A stretch of DNA of 48,351 nt from Nanobdellota archaeon (GTDB taxonomy: Archaea; Nanobdellota; Nanobdellia; Pacearchaeales; GW2011-AR1). The notes below the pieces were generated by a model that saw only the letters and a list, made by a program, of their open reading frames with translations, made no database searches and was not told where the DNA came from. Position numbers and translations under genes: made by a program. The number at the start of each line of letters is the position of its first letter. Position 1 is the first letter of the stretch. The stretch is taken from NCBI GenBank assembly GCA_030647125.1, contig JAUSKC010000008.1:1-48351 (forward strand), read 5' to 3'. Below, one piece after another: positions 33,756 to 42,288 of the stretch.

Positions 33756-33937
33756 GCAGTCATTTAGTTGTATATCTTTAACAATTAATAATAATGATGA
33801 TTTTAGCCGATAGAATTTATTCTTGAGGCGTAGCCAATAGTTAGGAGAATGTGTGAAGTGATTTTCTTTCTTACAAGAAAATTGCGCAATGGATTTTTGT
33901 TTTAATAAAATTTAACGAAAATATGAAATTGTTTTGA

Positions 33938-35369
33938 AATCCAGTTGATCCTGCTGGAGGCTGCGGCTCTCTGGTTTGCGCTAAGACATGCAAGTCTCTC
34001 GCAAGAGGGCAAACTGCTCAGTAACACGTCGGTAACCTGCCCTTAGGTTATGGATAAGCACGGGAAACTGTGTCTAATACATAATAAGAGACTTACCCTG
34101 GAACGATTTGTCTCACAAATTTGCGCCTAAGGATGGGCCGGCGGCGGATTAGGTTGTTGGCGGGGTAATAGCCCACCAAGCCGAAGATCCGTAAGGGCTC
34201 TTAGCGGAGAGGCCCTGAGAGGGAATCTGAGACACTATTCCCAGCCCTACGGGGTGCAGCAGTTAGGAATCATTTGCAATGCGCGAAAGCGTGACAGTTT
34301 GAGCCAGAGTGCTTCTCACTTGAGAAGCTTTTGCCAAATGTAAAAAGTTTGGCGAATAAGGACTGGGTAAGACGAGTGCCAGCCGCCGCGGTAATACTCG
34401 CGGTCCAAGTCGCAGCCATCATTATTGGGTCTAAAACATCCGTAGCTTGCCAGGAAAGTTCCTTGTGAAATCCGGCATCTCAAGTGTCGGGCGTGCAAGG
34501 AGTACTGCCGGGCTAGAGACTGGAAGACGTAAGAAGTACGTTCTAAGTAATGGTAAAATATGTTAATCTAGGACGGACTCACAACAGCGAAGGCATCTTA
34601 CGAGGACAGTTCTGACAGTAAGGGATGAAGGCTAGGGGCGCAAAACGGATTAGATACCCGTGTAGTCCTAGCAGTAAACACTGCACACTAAACATTAGTA
34701 CCTCCTCGAGAGGTATTGGTGCTGAAGGGAAGCCGAAGAGTGTGCTACCTGGGAAGTATAGTCGCAAGGCCGAAACTTAAAGGAATTGGCGGGGAGATAC
34801 TACAATGGGTGACGCGTGCGGTTCAATTAGATTCCACACCGTGAACCTCACCAGGAGCGACAGCAGAATGAAGGTCAGTCTAAAGGGCTTACCTGACACG
34901 CTGAGAGGAGTTGCATGGCCGACGTCAGCCTGTGCCGTGAGGTGACTTGTTAAATCAAGTAACAGGCAAGACCCGCGTGTATATTTACAAGAGCTATATA
35001 CAGATTGCCATGGTAACATGGATGAAAGTGCGGGCTACGTTAGGTGAGTACAGCCCGAATCCCCTGGGCAACACGCGCGCGTCAATGGCAGATACAATTG
35101 GATGCAACTCCGAAAGGAGAAGCTAATCCCTTAAAATCTGTCTCAGTCCAGATCGAGGTTTGCAATTCAGCCTCGTGACGCTGGAATCCATAGTAATCGG
35201 ATTTTATCAGAGTCCGGTGAATACGTCAATGTCTCTTGCACACACTGCCCGTCAAACCAACCGAGTTTAGTTATGGTGAAACCCTTCGGGGGAGAACCTT
35301 GACTAGACAAGGTCGGGTAAGTCGTCACAAGGTATCTGTAGGGGAACCTGCAGATGGATCACCTCCTAT
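33938..35369 (+). rRNA. rrs: 16S ribosomal RNA
   Basis: Start fixed by the archaeal 5' motif, here TCCAGTTGATCCTGCTGGAG; end fixed by GGATCACCTCCT (anti-Shine-Dalgarno, 35356-35367). Universal segments present: GTGCCAGCCGCCGCGGTAA (about 34376), AAACTTAAAGGAATTGGCGG (about 34773) and the CACACACTGCCCGTC region (about 35239). Length is about 1,430, with no intron. Helix 1 shows a compensated change (TCCAG/CTGGA instead of TCCGG/CCGGA), giving mismatches to standard archaeal 5' primers. Ends are accurate to a few bases. Confidence 0.97.
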
Positions 35370-35421
35370 ATAAAAAAATTTTCAAAATTAAATTTATCGT
35401 CGAGAATACAACTTGGGTTGT

Positions 35422-35432
35422 TTCTACATACC
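35422..35432 (+). other. 16S processing stem, 3' strand
   Basis: TTCTACATACC pairs perfectly with 33745-33755 to form the 16S processing helix. It lies about 53 bases past the 16S 3' end. Confidence 0.75.
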
Positions 35433-35525
35433 ATCTTTGTTAAAAATTTCGTCGAAGATTTTAAAATAAAAATTTAAAAACCACTACGGGCTAAAAATAA
35501 AATCTTGCATTACTGCAATTTTTCA

Positions 35526-35596
35526 GGGCTCGTAGTCCAACGGTAGAACACCTGTCTTGCACACAGGAGTTCCGGGTTCGATTCCCGGCGAGTCCA
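35526..35596 (+). tRNA. tRNA-Ala (TGC)
   Basis: Located in the 16S-23S spacer, as in most archaea. Acceptor GGGCTCG pairs with CGAGTCC and includes the G3-U70 wobble that identifies alanine tRNAs. The anticodon arm CCTGT-CTTGCAC-ACAGG gives anticodon TGC, and the T arm is CCGGG-TTCGATT-CCCGG. Discriminator A; CCA is not encoded. No intron. Confidence 0.96.
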
Positions 35597-36019
35597 TTTG
35601 CGAAGGACACCTAACGGTTTCCTACCGCACTATCTTCCCTTAAGATAGCAGATTGATTCTGAATGGAAAAATTAAAATATCGACGAGAAAATCACAAAAT
35701 CATATTCAACAAAACGTTGATACCGACGAGCAATCGTCAAATGCAGATGATGCAATTATCTGCCTGGGGACGACCCCCAACTCCGTTTTTCGGAGAAAAA
35801 CGTCGGATGGTTCGATGAACTAATCATTGGATCATGCAGAGAATACAATCTGAAAGGATTGATTATATTCAATGAAACAAGCAGTAGAAGGTAAAAATTC
35901 GTAAATTTATTTACGAATTTAATTGGAAATTTGAAATATAATTTCCTTTCCCACATGAAATAAAAAAATATTTTTAAAAAACTAGAAGATCACATCAGAA
36001 TTTATTCTGATATCTACTA
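35597..36019 (+). other. 16S-23S spacer after tRNA-Ala
   Basis: About 420 bases with no gene. It contains hairpins (GCAGAT/ATCTGC near 35744-35764; CTCCG/CGGAG near 35781-35795; an 11-base perfect stem AATTCGTAAAT/ATTTACGAATT near 35897-35920) and several CGTCG(A/G)-type heptamers shared with the operon promoter (TCGACGA 35680-35686, CCGACGA 35723-35729, CGTCGGA 35801-35807). The 23S processing strand lies at 35878-35893. No 5S rRNA is seen here or after 23S. Confidence 0.6.
35878..35893 (+). other. 23S processing stem, 5' strand
   Basis: CAAGCAGTAGAAGGTA is the exact reverse complement of TACCTTCTACTGCTTG at 39617-39632. The 16-base perfect pairing brings the ends of pre-23S together for bulge-helix-bulge cleavage. 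Confidence 0.82.
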
Positions 36020-37881
36020 TTTATGTTGTTAGACGGATAGCTTGGTTTTGGTTTCGAAGAAGGACGTGGCAAGCTGCGATAAGCTTCGGGGAGTTGCATG
36101 CAAACTTTGATCCGGAGATTTCCGAATGTGCCGAGAGGCAAGTCTACGCAGGGAATTGAAACATCTTAGTACCTGCAGGAAGAGAAAACAAAACGTGATT
36201 TCCTTATTAGCAGAGAGCGAAAAGGAAAGAGGGCAAACTGAATCTCCCGTCGAAAGATGGGCAGAGATGTGGTGAAGATAAGTGGCTAAAACATTGAGAA
36301 AAAATAACTGGAAAGTTATGCTATAGAGGGTGATAGCCCCGTATTCGAAAATGTTATGTCGCTCTTCAAAGAGTAGGGCTTCTTGAATTAGAGGTCTGAA
36401 TATGGCAGGATTAACTGCTAACCCTAAATAAAACCAAAGTCCGATAGCGTATTAGTACCGCGAGGGAAAGCTGAAAAGTACCCATAACAGGGTGTGAAAA
36501 GACTTGAAATCTAACAATTACAGTTGGTTACTGCTCTATCTATTTTAGTATAGAAGGGTTGTAACGTACGTTTAGAAAAACGGGCCAGGGAGTTTGTTTA
36601 TATGGCGAGGCTAACCGAAAAGAGTAACCGAAGCGAAAGCAAGTCTGAAAGGGCGTTAGTCATATGAATAAGACCTGAAGCCGGATGATCTATCCATGAG
36701 CAGGATGAAGTCTTCCGAAAGGAGGATGGAGGTCCGAACCAGTGCTATGTGCATGTGCTTGAATGATTTGTGGATAGGGGTGAAAAGCCAATCTAATTCG
36801 GCGATGGCTGGTTCCTGTTGAAATATGCCTACGTATGGTCTCGTTTAGTTTGTTGGCGGTGTAAAGTACGGATAAAGTTTGCAGGGTCTATTGACTACGG
36901 AACTTTTTCCAACTCAGAAACTGTCAACTACTTAAAACGGGAAGCAGGGGAAGTATGTAAGATACTTTTCCAAGACCGGAACAACGGAGAGTAAAGTTAA
37001 GGTCCCAAAATTTATGCTAAGTGTATCAAAAGGAGTCTTGAACCTGAGACAGTAGGGATGTAAGCTTAGAAGCAGCTATCATTTAAAGAAAGCGTAACAG
37101 CTCACCTATTGAGGTTCGGGGCCCTGAAAATGGACGGGGCTAAAGCATAATACCGATACTTTACCGGCACTCATGAGAGTGTTCGAGTAAGCAGGCGTGT
37201 TTTCTGCGCAGAATTTTCTCCGAGAGGAGGAATGGAGCGGAAATCAATGAGAATCCTGGCAATAGTAGGATGTGATTTTCCTGAGAATGGAAAACGCCGT
37301 AAGAGCAAGGTTTCCTTGGCCATATACTTTAGCCAAGGGTTAGTCAGCGCCTTAGTTGTACCTTAACTGAGTATGACGATGGACATCAGGTTAATATTCC
37401 TGAACTAATTTAATCTTACATAATGCGATTCGTTTCCGGATAAACAGATATTCTATGGAATATTTTTATGAAGAAATTTGTCGAGGGTAATCCTAAGACA
37501 CAAATTAATTTGTAAAAGGCGAGCTGTTGATTCCAGGAGCCAGTGAAAAGATCGTATTCTTGATTAAATTGCTGTACCCACAACCGACGCTGGTGCTCTA
37601 GCTGAGAAGGCTAAGGCGTGTAGGGGAAAACCAGGTAAGGGAACTCGGCATATTAGCCCTGTAGCTTAGGCTGAAGGGGTGTCTATCTTTGTGTATTGCA
37701 GAAATGTTGTTTGCATTGGTAGATCACAGTAACAAGGACGGCCCGACTGTTTACCAAAAACGTAGCTGATTGCTAATCTGAAAAGACTTGTATAATCGGT
37801 GAGACCTGCCCAGTGGTGGTGTTTCAAACTCCTTTTCAAGGGAGCTAAGACCCATCAAACGGCGGGGGTAACTATGACCCT

Positions 37882-38652
37882 TGAATTAACGACGGGGGTC
37901 GTTAAATTTGGCTGTATGCGGGAAACTCTCGCTAAGCTTTTAGTACTTATCAATAAACGATAGTAAAAATCTAAAAGATAGAGACAATCCGCAGGAAACT
38001 AAAGATTTAATAATTTTGACCATCTGAGTATGGTCATGAATGACGAGCAATTAATTTACTATCTTACTGGATTTACGGATGGAGAAGGATGTTTTTGCAT
38101 CGCTGTAAAAAATCAAAAGTCCGCAAAAGTAAGATGGGTTCTTGATCCAATTTTTCATGTAACGCAACATGCAAAAAATAAAGATATATTATACCAACTC
38201 CAAAAGATATTGGGTTGTGGTGTAGTTATAAAAAAATACGGACAAGAAGATACAATGCAACTTATTGTGCAAAGTAGAAGAGAACTCGTCGATAAAATAA
38301 TCCCTTTCTTCAAAAAATACAAATTGATAACAAAAAATAAAGATTTTGAAATATTTGCAGAAGTTGTTGAATCATTAGATCAACATAAACATGCAGATAA
38401 AGAAGAGTTCAAAAAATTGTTAGCAAAAGTATTTACAATGAATGGAGAAGGAAAACAAAGAAGATATAAATTAAAAGATATCTTGGAAACTTTAGGATCC
38501 TCAGAGACTATACGCCAAAGCAACAATTTCTAAAAAAATTGTTGGAAGATATAGTCCGACCCTTATGGAGACATAAGGAGATTATTAGAAATAATAATCC
38601 GCCATCAAGAGATGGTTAGTAATTCTTTGAAAAGAATGAAAGTAACAATGTG
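37882..38652 (+). mobile_element. Group I intron in 23S rRNA
   Basis: 771 bases. All four core elements are present: P (GTATGCGGGAAAC, about 37914-37926), Q (AATCCGCAG, 37986-37994), R (CTCAGAGACTATACG, 38500-38514) and S (AAGATATAGTCC, 38546-38557). The 5' exon GACCCT (37876-37881) pairs with internal guide GGGGTC (37895-37900), with the U-G wobble at the splice site; the intron ends in G (38652). Joined exons restore TATGACCCT/CTTAAGGTAACG, the conserved archaeal sequence. The site is in the region targeted by I-CeuI and I-PpoI. It encodes a homing endonuclease. Confidence 0.93.
38030..38533 (+). CDS. LAGLIDADG homing endonuclease of the 23S intron
   Basis: 167 residues with a single LAGLIDADG motif (LTGFTDGEG, residues 12-20), so it should act as a homodimer like I-CreI. 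Strands around FCIAVKN and DPIFHVTQH and the late IPFFKKY helix fit the fold. It probably cuts the intronless 23S gene at the insertion site. The frame sits between intron elements Q and R but its last 11 codons run through R (38500-38514), so the coding sequence doubles as ribozyme core. Start at 38030; ATG at 38036 is also possible. Confidence 0.92.
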   Translation: MVMNDEQLIYYLTGFTDGEGCFCIAVKNQKSAKVRWVLDPIFHVTQHAKNKDILYQLQKILGCGVVIKKYGQEDTMQLIVQSRRELVDKIIPFFKKYKLITKNKDFEIFAEVVESLDQHKHADKEEFKKLLAKVFTMNGEGKQRRYKLKDILETLGSSETIRQSNNF

Positions 38653-39616
38653 CTTAAGGTAACGTAATACCTTGTCGTCTGAATGGCGACTTGCATGAAT
38701 GGTTTAACGAGGTTGTCACTGTCCCTATCTGGAGCCCTCTGAAAATATTGTCCGGTGCACAGACCGGAGACACCTAGTGGGAAGCGAAGACCTTGTGGAA
38801 CTTTACTGTAACTTGTTGTTGTGAACTTAAGCGGGATGCATAGAATAAGTAGGAGCGTCGATGTCATCATTCTGGTGATGGCGGAGCAAAATTGTAATAC
38901 TACTTATCTTGTTTAAGTTTGCTTACTCTTAAGAGGACAGCAGCAGGCGGGCAGTTTGACTGGGGCGGTGCCCTGTCGAAAAGATATCGATAGGACCCAA
39001 AATCAAGCTCACCTAGCTTGGAAATCTAGGGATGAGTGCGAGGGCAAAAGCTTGATTGACTGTATTTTGAAAAGCAAGAAATGCAGAGACGAAAGTCGGG
39101 CCTAGTGAACCCACGTGCTTTTTTAATAGGAGCCGTGTCTGATAGAAAAGTTACCCCAAGGATAATTGGCTGGTCGCCCCCGATAGTCCACATTGACGGG
39201 GCGGTTTGGTGCTTCGCTGTCGGCTCTTCCTATCCTGGTAGTGCAGCAGCTACCAAGGGTGTCGGAGTTCACGCATTAAAAGGGATCGTTAGCTGGGTTA
39301 AGAACGTCGCGAGACAGTTTGTATGATATCTACTAGGTGTGTTGTTGTCTGAGTGGAACGATCTTCTAGTACGAGAGGAACGGGGGTCGGATGCCTCTAG
39401 CGAGCGGTTGTCAAAAGGCAGGCCGCATAGCCACGCATTAGCGAATAAGATCTGAAAGCATCTAAGATCGAAGTCGTCCGCAAAACGAGACAACTAAGGC
39501 CGTCATAGAAGATGACGTTGATAGAGTTCTTGTGTAAGATTCAAGCTTCGGCGAGAATTTCAGCATAGAACTACTAAAAGCTTTATTTGTAGAAAAAAAG
39601 ATCTTATAGTTTAGGG

Positions 39617-39632
39617 TACCTTCTACTGCTTG
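39617..39632 (+). other. 23S processing stem, 3' strand
   Basis: TACCTTCTACTGCTTG pairs perfectly with 35878-35893. It marks the end of the processed rRNA operon transcript; no 5S gene follows. Confidence 0.82.
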
Positions 39633-39688
39633 ATGATTTGATATTCTGACATAATTAAATTTAAATATAGAAAGTTAATTGGAAAATT

Positions 39689-39946
39689 ATGGAATACACT
39701 CCAAAAGATATTGCGGAAATTGCTATAGCCCATGGAAATCTCGAAGTTGCTCTCAGAGATTTTAGAAGAAAAATAGATGAAGAAACTCAAAAAAATCTTT
39801 TAACAGCAATCAGAGAATATGAAATTAAAGTTCCTGACGTGATTAGAATACAAACAGCTTTTTTAAGAGAGGATCATGAGGATTTAATATATTTAGCACA
39901 ATTAAAATTAGACCGATTTTATGATTCTTGTTCAGCTCATAAATAA
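39689..39946 (+). CDS. Small helical hypothetical protein
   Basis: 85 residues, soluble, predicted helical throughout (DIAEIAIAHGNLEVALRDFR, KNLLTAIREYEIKVPDVIR). No family recognised. A TTTAAATATA box (about 39660-39669) sits about 25 bases before the ATG, so it has its own leaderless promoter, between the rRNA operon and RNase P RNA. Confidence 0.58.
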   Translation: MEYTPKDIAEIAIAHGNLEVALRDFRRKIDEETQKNLLTAIREYEIKVPDVIRIQTAFLREDHEDLIYLAQLKLDRFYDSCSAHK

Positions 39947-39983
39947 TCAATAACTTTAAATATCCTTCAAATTCTTCAATTAT

Positions 39984-40325
39984 GTAAGTTGGGTAGTTGA
40001 CTTCGGGAATTTGTCATTGAATTGACAAGTGTTGAAACATTAAACATCAACGCTAATTCTTGAGGAAGGTCCGCTCACCGTCGAGAAATCGATAAATATG
40101 TTGTCTTTCGAAAGAAAGATTCCTGTGAAGGAAAGCTCCAGAACAGAAACGATACAGAACTTGGGGAGTAATGATTTTATATGAACTGAGAACCAAGAAA
40201 CTGATGAAACGGCTGTCTCAACAGGTGCAAGGTTTCGTACCGCAAAGTTGAATGTCAACACGTTCCGTCTGCGGAAACCAGAGGTTTCTCGGGGAACGAC
40301 AGAAAGTGGCCTATTCCCAACTTAC
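39984..40325 (+). ncRNA. rnpB: RNase P RNA
   Basis: 342 bases bounded by a perfect P1 helix: GTAAGTTGGG (39984-39993) with CCCAACTTAC (40316-40325). CR-I appears as GAGGAAGGTCCGCTCA (about 40062) and CR-V as GACAGAAAGTGGCCTA (about 40298), the two strands of P4. The segment AACGGCTGTCTCAACAGGTG and GCAAGGTTTCGTACCGC fits the conserved middle part. TTTAAATA (39955-39962) gives a promoter about 25 bases upstream. It cleaves tRNA 5' leaders; the Pop5 subunit is at 22265. Confidence 0.93.
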
Positions 40326-40342
40326 AATTTTTTATTATCAAA

Positions 40343-41053
40343 TCATTTTTTATTTCTCTTATAAAATAAATATATAGAAATTAAAATTAATATTTCACCG
40401 ACGATAAATAAAGGCCAGTTATAATCTTGTGGAATGTAATTAGAGATGATATTCTGGAAGTCATTATTTGGGGCCAAAGTCAAGAATTGTGATGTAAAAT
40501 TATTTAAGAAGATTAATTTTCCATAATCAATCAAAAATGTATAAAGGATGACTAAAGAACCGACGACAAAAAGCAAGATTTCTTTTGTTCTGAATTTTAT
40601 ATTCTGATTTTTATCGTAACAATGCAAAATGCACAAAGACAAAATAATTAGTCCTATTGAATAAATTATAGGTGCTAAAACAGGACTATCCCAAGGCCAA
40701 GGAATCAGGAATAACAAATCCCAAGTTAAAAATGAAGATGGCCAATTCAAGATTACTTTGAGCCAAACATAATAAAAAATATCCCATATTGCAAATGCAT
40801 AGAAAAAGTAGGCAGTTCTATCAATAAACTTCTTTCCAGCTAAAATTGCGACGCTGATTAACATTACAATTGTAAAAAATTCCCTTATCCATTCAATCGC
40901 CAAGATATTAGGATCTATAGATGATAAAGGAAAGTTAAATCCTGAAGGATAATAGATTTTTCTGAGATAAACAACAATTACTGATTCCAGAAAAGCCATT
41001 GCTATTGCAAAAATCGTAACGACTAAGATTGTTTTTATTGAACTCTTTTTCAT
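40343..41053 (-). CDS. Multi-pass membrane protein
   Basis: 236 residues with about seven membrane helices (for example residues 6-28, 56-76, 83-103, 134-158, 166-186 and 213-230) and a lone aromatic-rich loop with several Trp and Pro (WPSSFLTWDLLFLIPWPWDS). No recognised family; similar proteins of unknown function occur in archaea and bacteria. Function not inferred. It converges on the RNase P RNA gene. Confidence 0.65.
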   Translation of the reverse strand: MKKSSIKTILVVTIFAIAMAFLESVIVVYLRKIYYPSGFNFPLSSIDPNILAIEWIREFFTIVMLISVAILAGKKFIDRTAYFFYAFAIWDIFYYVWLKVILNWPSSFLTWDLLFLIPWPWDSPVLAPIIYSIGLIILSLCILHCYDKNQNIKFRTKEILLFVVGSLVILYTFLIDYGKLIFLNNFTSQFLTLAPNNDFQNIISNYIPQDYNWPLFIVGEILILISIYLFYKRNKK

Positions 41054-41084
41054 TATAAATAAAATAAAAACAAGTTAATAATCT

Positions 41085-41495
41085 TTACGAAAAAGCGCTT
41101 ATTTGATTTTGAAAAACAAAATTTTGTTTTTCTTCTCTTGAATTTGCTTTGTATACTTTCCCTTTACTAAATGGAAGAGAAAGTTCTTTTGCTAGATCCT
41201 CCAAAACTTTTGCAGAGGTAGTGAAAAAACATATAGACCATCCTCTTTTAGGTGTTTGGGTTGTATTTTCTCTTATTTTTACAACTTGGGATCTGTAAGC
41301 CAATTCTTCTTCTCCAGAATTGTAGTCAAAGAGTTTCATCCCTTCACTTCTTAATTTTGCTAAGGCCTCAAAGATTTTTTCTTTGTCTACGTAAACAAAT
41401 CCTTTGTAAGATCTCAAAGTTTTATATTCTGTAAATGCCAGAATATACTCTGCGTTTGGATTACCACAAACTTCGGTTCCTGGTTTTCTTAGCAT
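41085..41495 (-). CDS. Small hypothetical protein
   Basis: 136 residues. Alpha/beta composition: EYILAFTEYKTLRSYKGFVY, IFEALAKLRSEGMKLFDYN, then RGWSICFFTTSAKVLEDLAK. The repeated strand-helix pattern could be a small ferredoxin-like fold. No cysteine pair or membrane helix. Family unknown. It is 17 bases downstream of the 70-residue gene, likely one operon. Confidence 0.58.
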   Translation of the reverse strand: MLRKPGTEVCGNPNAEYILAFTEYKTLRSYKGFVYVDKEKIFEALAKLRSEGMKLFDYNSGEEELAYRSQVVKIRENTTQTPKRGWSICFFTTSAKVLEDLAKELSLPFSKGKVYKANSREEKQNFVFQNQISAFS

Positions 41496-41512
41496 GGTTT
41501 TCTATGATTTTA

Positions 41513-41725
41513 TCATTTAAATTTTTTATCATTAAGAGAAACATTTCCAATTTCTTTTAGTTTAGAGATTTGCTCTTCGGTTAAGATATCTGTTCTTGGG
41601 AATAACAAATTAATTTCAATTTCAGGATTTTGCTCCCTGAGTTTTAATACGCTTTTGTAATTTTCTTCAAAGTTTTCTGAATAAACAGAATAATTGAAAG
41701 TGTAGTTGATTCTGTAGATTTCCAT
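41513..41725 (-). CDS. Small hypothetical protein
   Basis: 70 residues (MEIYRINYTFNYSVYSENFE ... PEIEINLLFPRTDILTEEQI). Short alpha/beta pattern, soluble. Unknown family. Its promoter region overlaps the direct repeat that also covers the tRNA-Phe 3' end. Confidence 0.5.
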   Translation of the reverse strand: MEIYRINYTFNYSVYSENFEENYKSVLKLREQNPEIEINLLFPRTDILTEEQISKLKEIGNVSLNDKKFK

Positions 41726-41739
41726 ATTTGTTTCAGAAT

Positions 41740-41845
41740 ATTTACTTATGGGGACATGGAGTTCACTCCGTTCACTCTCGTTCGAAATTTCAGTTTCAAA
41801 CGAGGGAGTCGAACCCTATTCAATTTAAATTTACTTATGGGGACA
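41740..41845. repeat. Duplicated 3' end of tRNA-Phe
   Basis: ATTTACTTATGGGGACA occurs at 41740-41756 and again at 41829-41845, the latter covering the acceptor end of tRNA-Phe. Between them GGGAGTCGAACCC (41804-41816) repeats the T arm of the same tRNA (41848-41860). The 47-base piece separating the two remnants contains tandem GTTCACTC and an inverted repeat (CTCGTTCGAAA/TTTCAAACGAG). It resembles a scar from integration at a tRNA 3' end. No integrase is nearby. Confidence 0.7.
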
Positions 41846-41908
41846 CCGGGAGTCGAACCCGGGCACATAGAGCTTCAGTCTAATGCTCTCCCGCTGAGCT
41901 ATGCCCCC
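41838..41908 (-). tRNA. tRNA-Phe (GAA)
   Basis: Read on the reverse strand: acceptor GGGGGCA pairs with TGTCCCC, the D arm is GCTC/GAGC, the anticodon loop CTGAAGC gives GAA with G37 (the wybutosine site), and the T arm is CCGGG-TTCGACT-CCCGG. Discriminator A; CCA not encoded; no intron. The anticodon stem has one T-T mismatch at its base. A TTAAATTTTAAATA element lies upstream. Confidence 0.93.
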
Positions 41909-42008
41909 TAAACCTATTTAAAATTTAATATTGGATGTTTTTTAAATGTTTCAAATATTAAAAAGTTTTATAAATAAAGAGATTATTGTTTAAATTAAGA
42001 GAGGTTAT

Positions 42009-42287
42009 ATGGAAAAAGATTTTGAGGATAAGGTTGCTTATGTTCTTGGCTTAGTGAGTATAATAGTTTCGCTTTCTTTAATAAGTCCTTTGGGCGGCTT
42101 GGTAAGCGGAATTTTTGGTATGGTTCTGTCAAAAAATTCAAAAACCGACTTAGGAAAAAGAGCGCGAAGATTAAACAAATGGGGGATATTTATAGGTGCA
42201 ATATTATTCGCGGTATTAATCAGCTTAACTGTCTGGGCGACGATAAATGGAGTAAACAATCCTGTTAGCGGATTCCCTCAATACTAA
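42009..42287 (+). CDS. Small two-helix membrane protein (DUF4190-like)
   Basis: 92 residues with two membrane hairpins (residues 9-40 containing glycine-rich LGGLVSGIFGMVLSK, and 57-80). The pattern of helix, Gly-rich helix, basic loop (GKRARRLNKWG), helix resembles DUF4190. One base separates its stop from the pilin-like gene start (TAAAATG), so the two are co-translated and may work together at the membrane. Confidence 0.62.
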   Translation: MEKDFEDKVAYVLGLVSIIVSLSLISPLGGLVSGIFGMVLSKNSKTDLGKRARRLNKWGIFIGAILFAVLISLTVWATINGVNNPVSGFPQY

Positions 42288-42288
42288 A

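Larger units (their letters stand above)
36020..39590 (+). rRNA. rrl: 23S ribosomal RNA, interrupted by a group I intron
   Basis: The 5' region shows the archaeal GAAGGACGTGGCAAGCTGCG (about 36057). Late landmarks include AAGACCTTGTGGAACTTTACT (in two parts, about 38790), the PTC segment GAACGTCGCGAGACAGTTTG (39302-39321) and the sarcin-ricin loop AGTACGAGAGGAACG (about 39368). The mature RNA is about 2,800 bases after removing 37882-38652. Ends are approximate: they lie inside the processing stem 35878/39617 but were not fixed by an exact match. Confidence 0.95.

Noticed and set aside
33675-33820. Possible C/D-box guide RNA in the 16S leader (GTGATGA-like and TGATGAT boxes)
   Set aside because: No paired D boxes at usable spacing; the region is better explained as leader and processing stem.
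34316-35019. Several open frames of 60-80 codons antisense to 16S
   Set aside because: They lie within highly conserved rRNA sequence and have no promoter or codon bias of genes.
38616-39493. Open frames of 74-84 codons in and antisense to 23S
   Set aside because: They overlap conserved rRNA domains, including the peptidyl transferase region, and are not plausible genes.
39590-39690. Search for 5S rRNA after 23S
   Set aside because: Only the 23S processing strand and a promoter are visible; no 5S-like sequence, so 5S is probably elsewhere.
41756-41830. Idea of a circularly permuted tRNA beside tRNA-Phe (T arm before acceptor, and a CTGAAA loop)
   Set aside because: No D arm or 5' acceptor strand can be assembled; the stem with loop CTGAAA has a 6-base loop and looks fortuitous.
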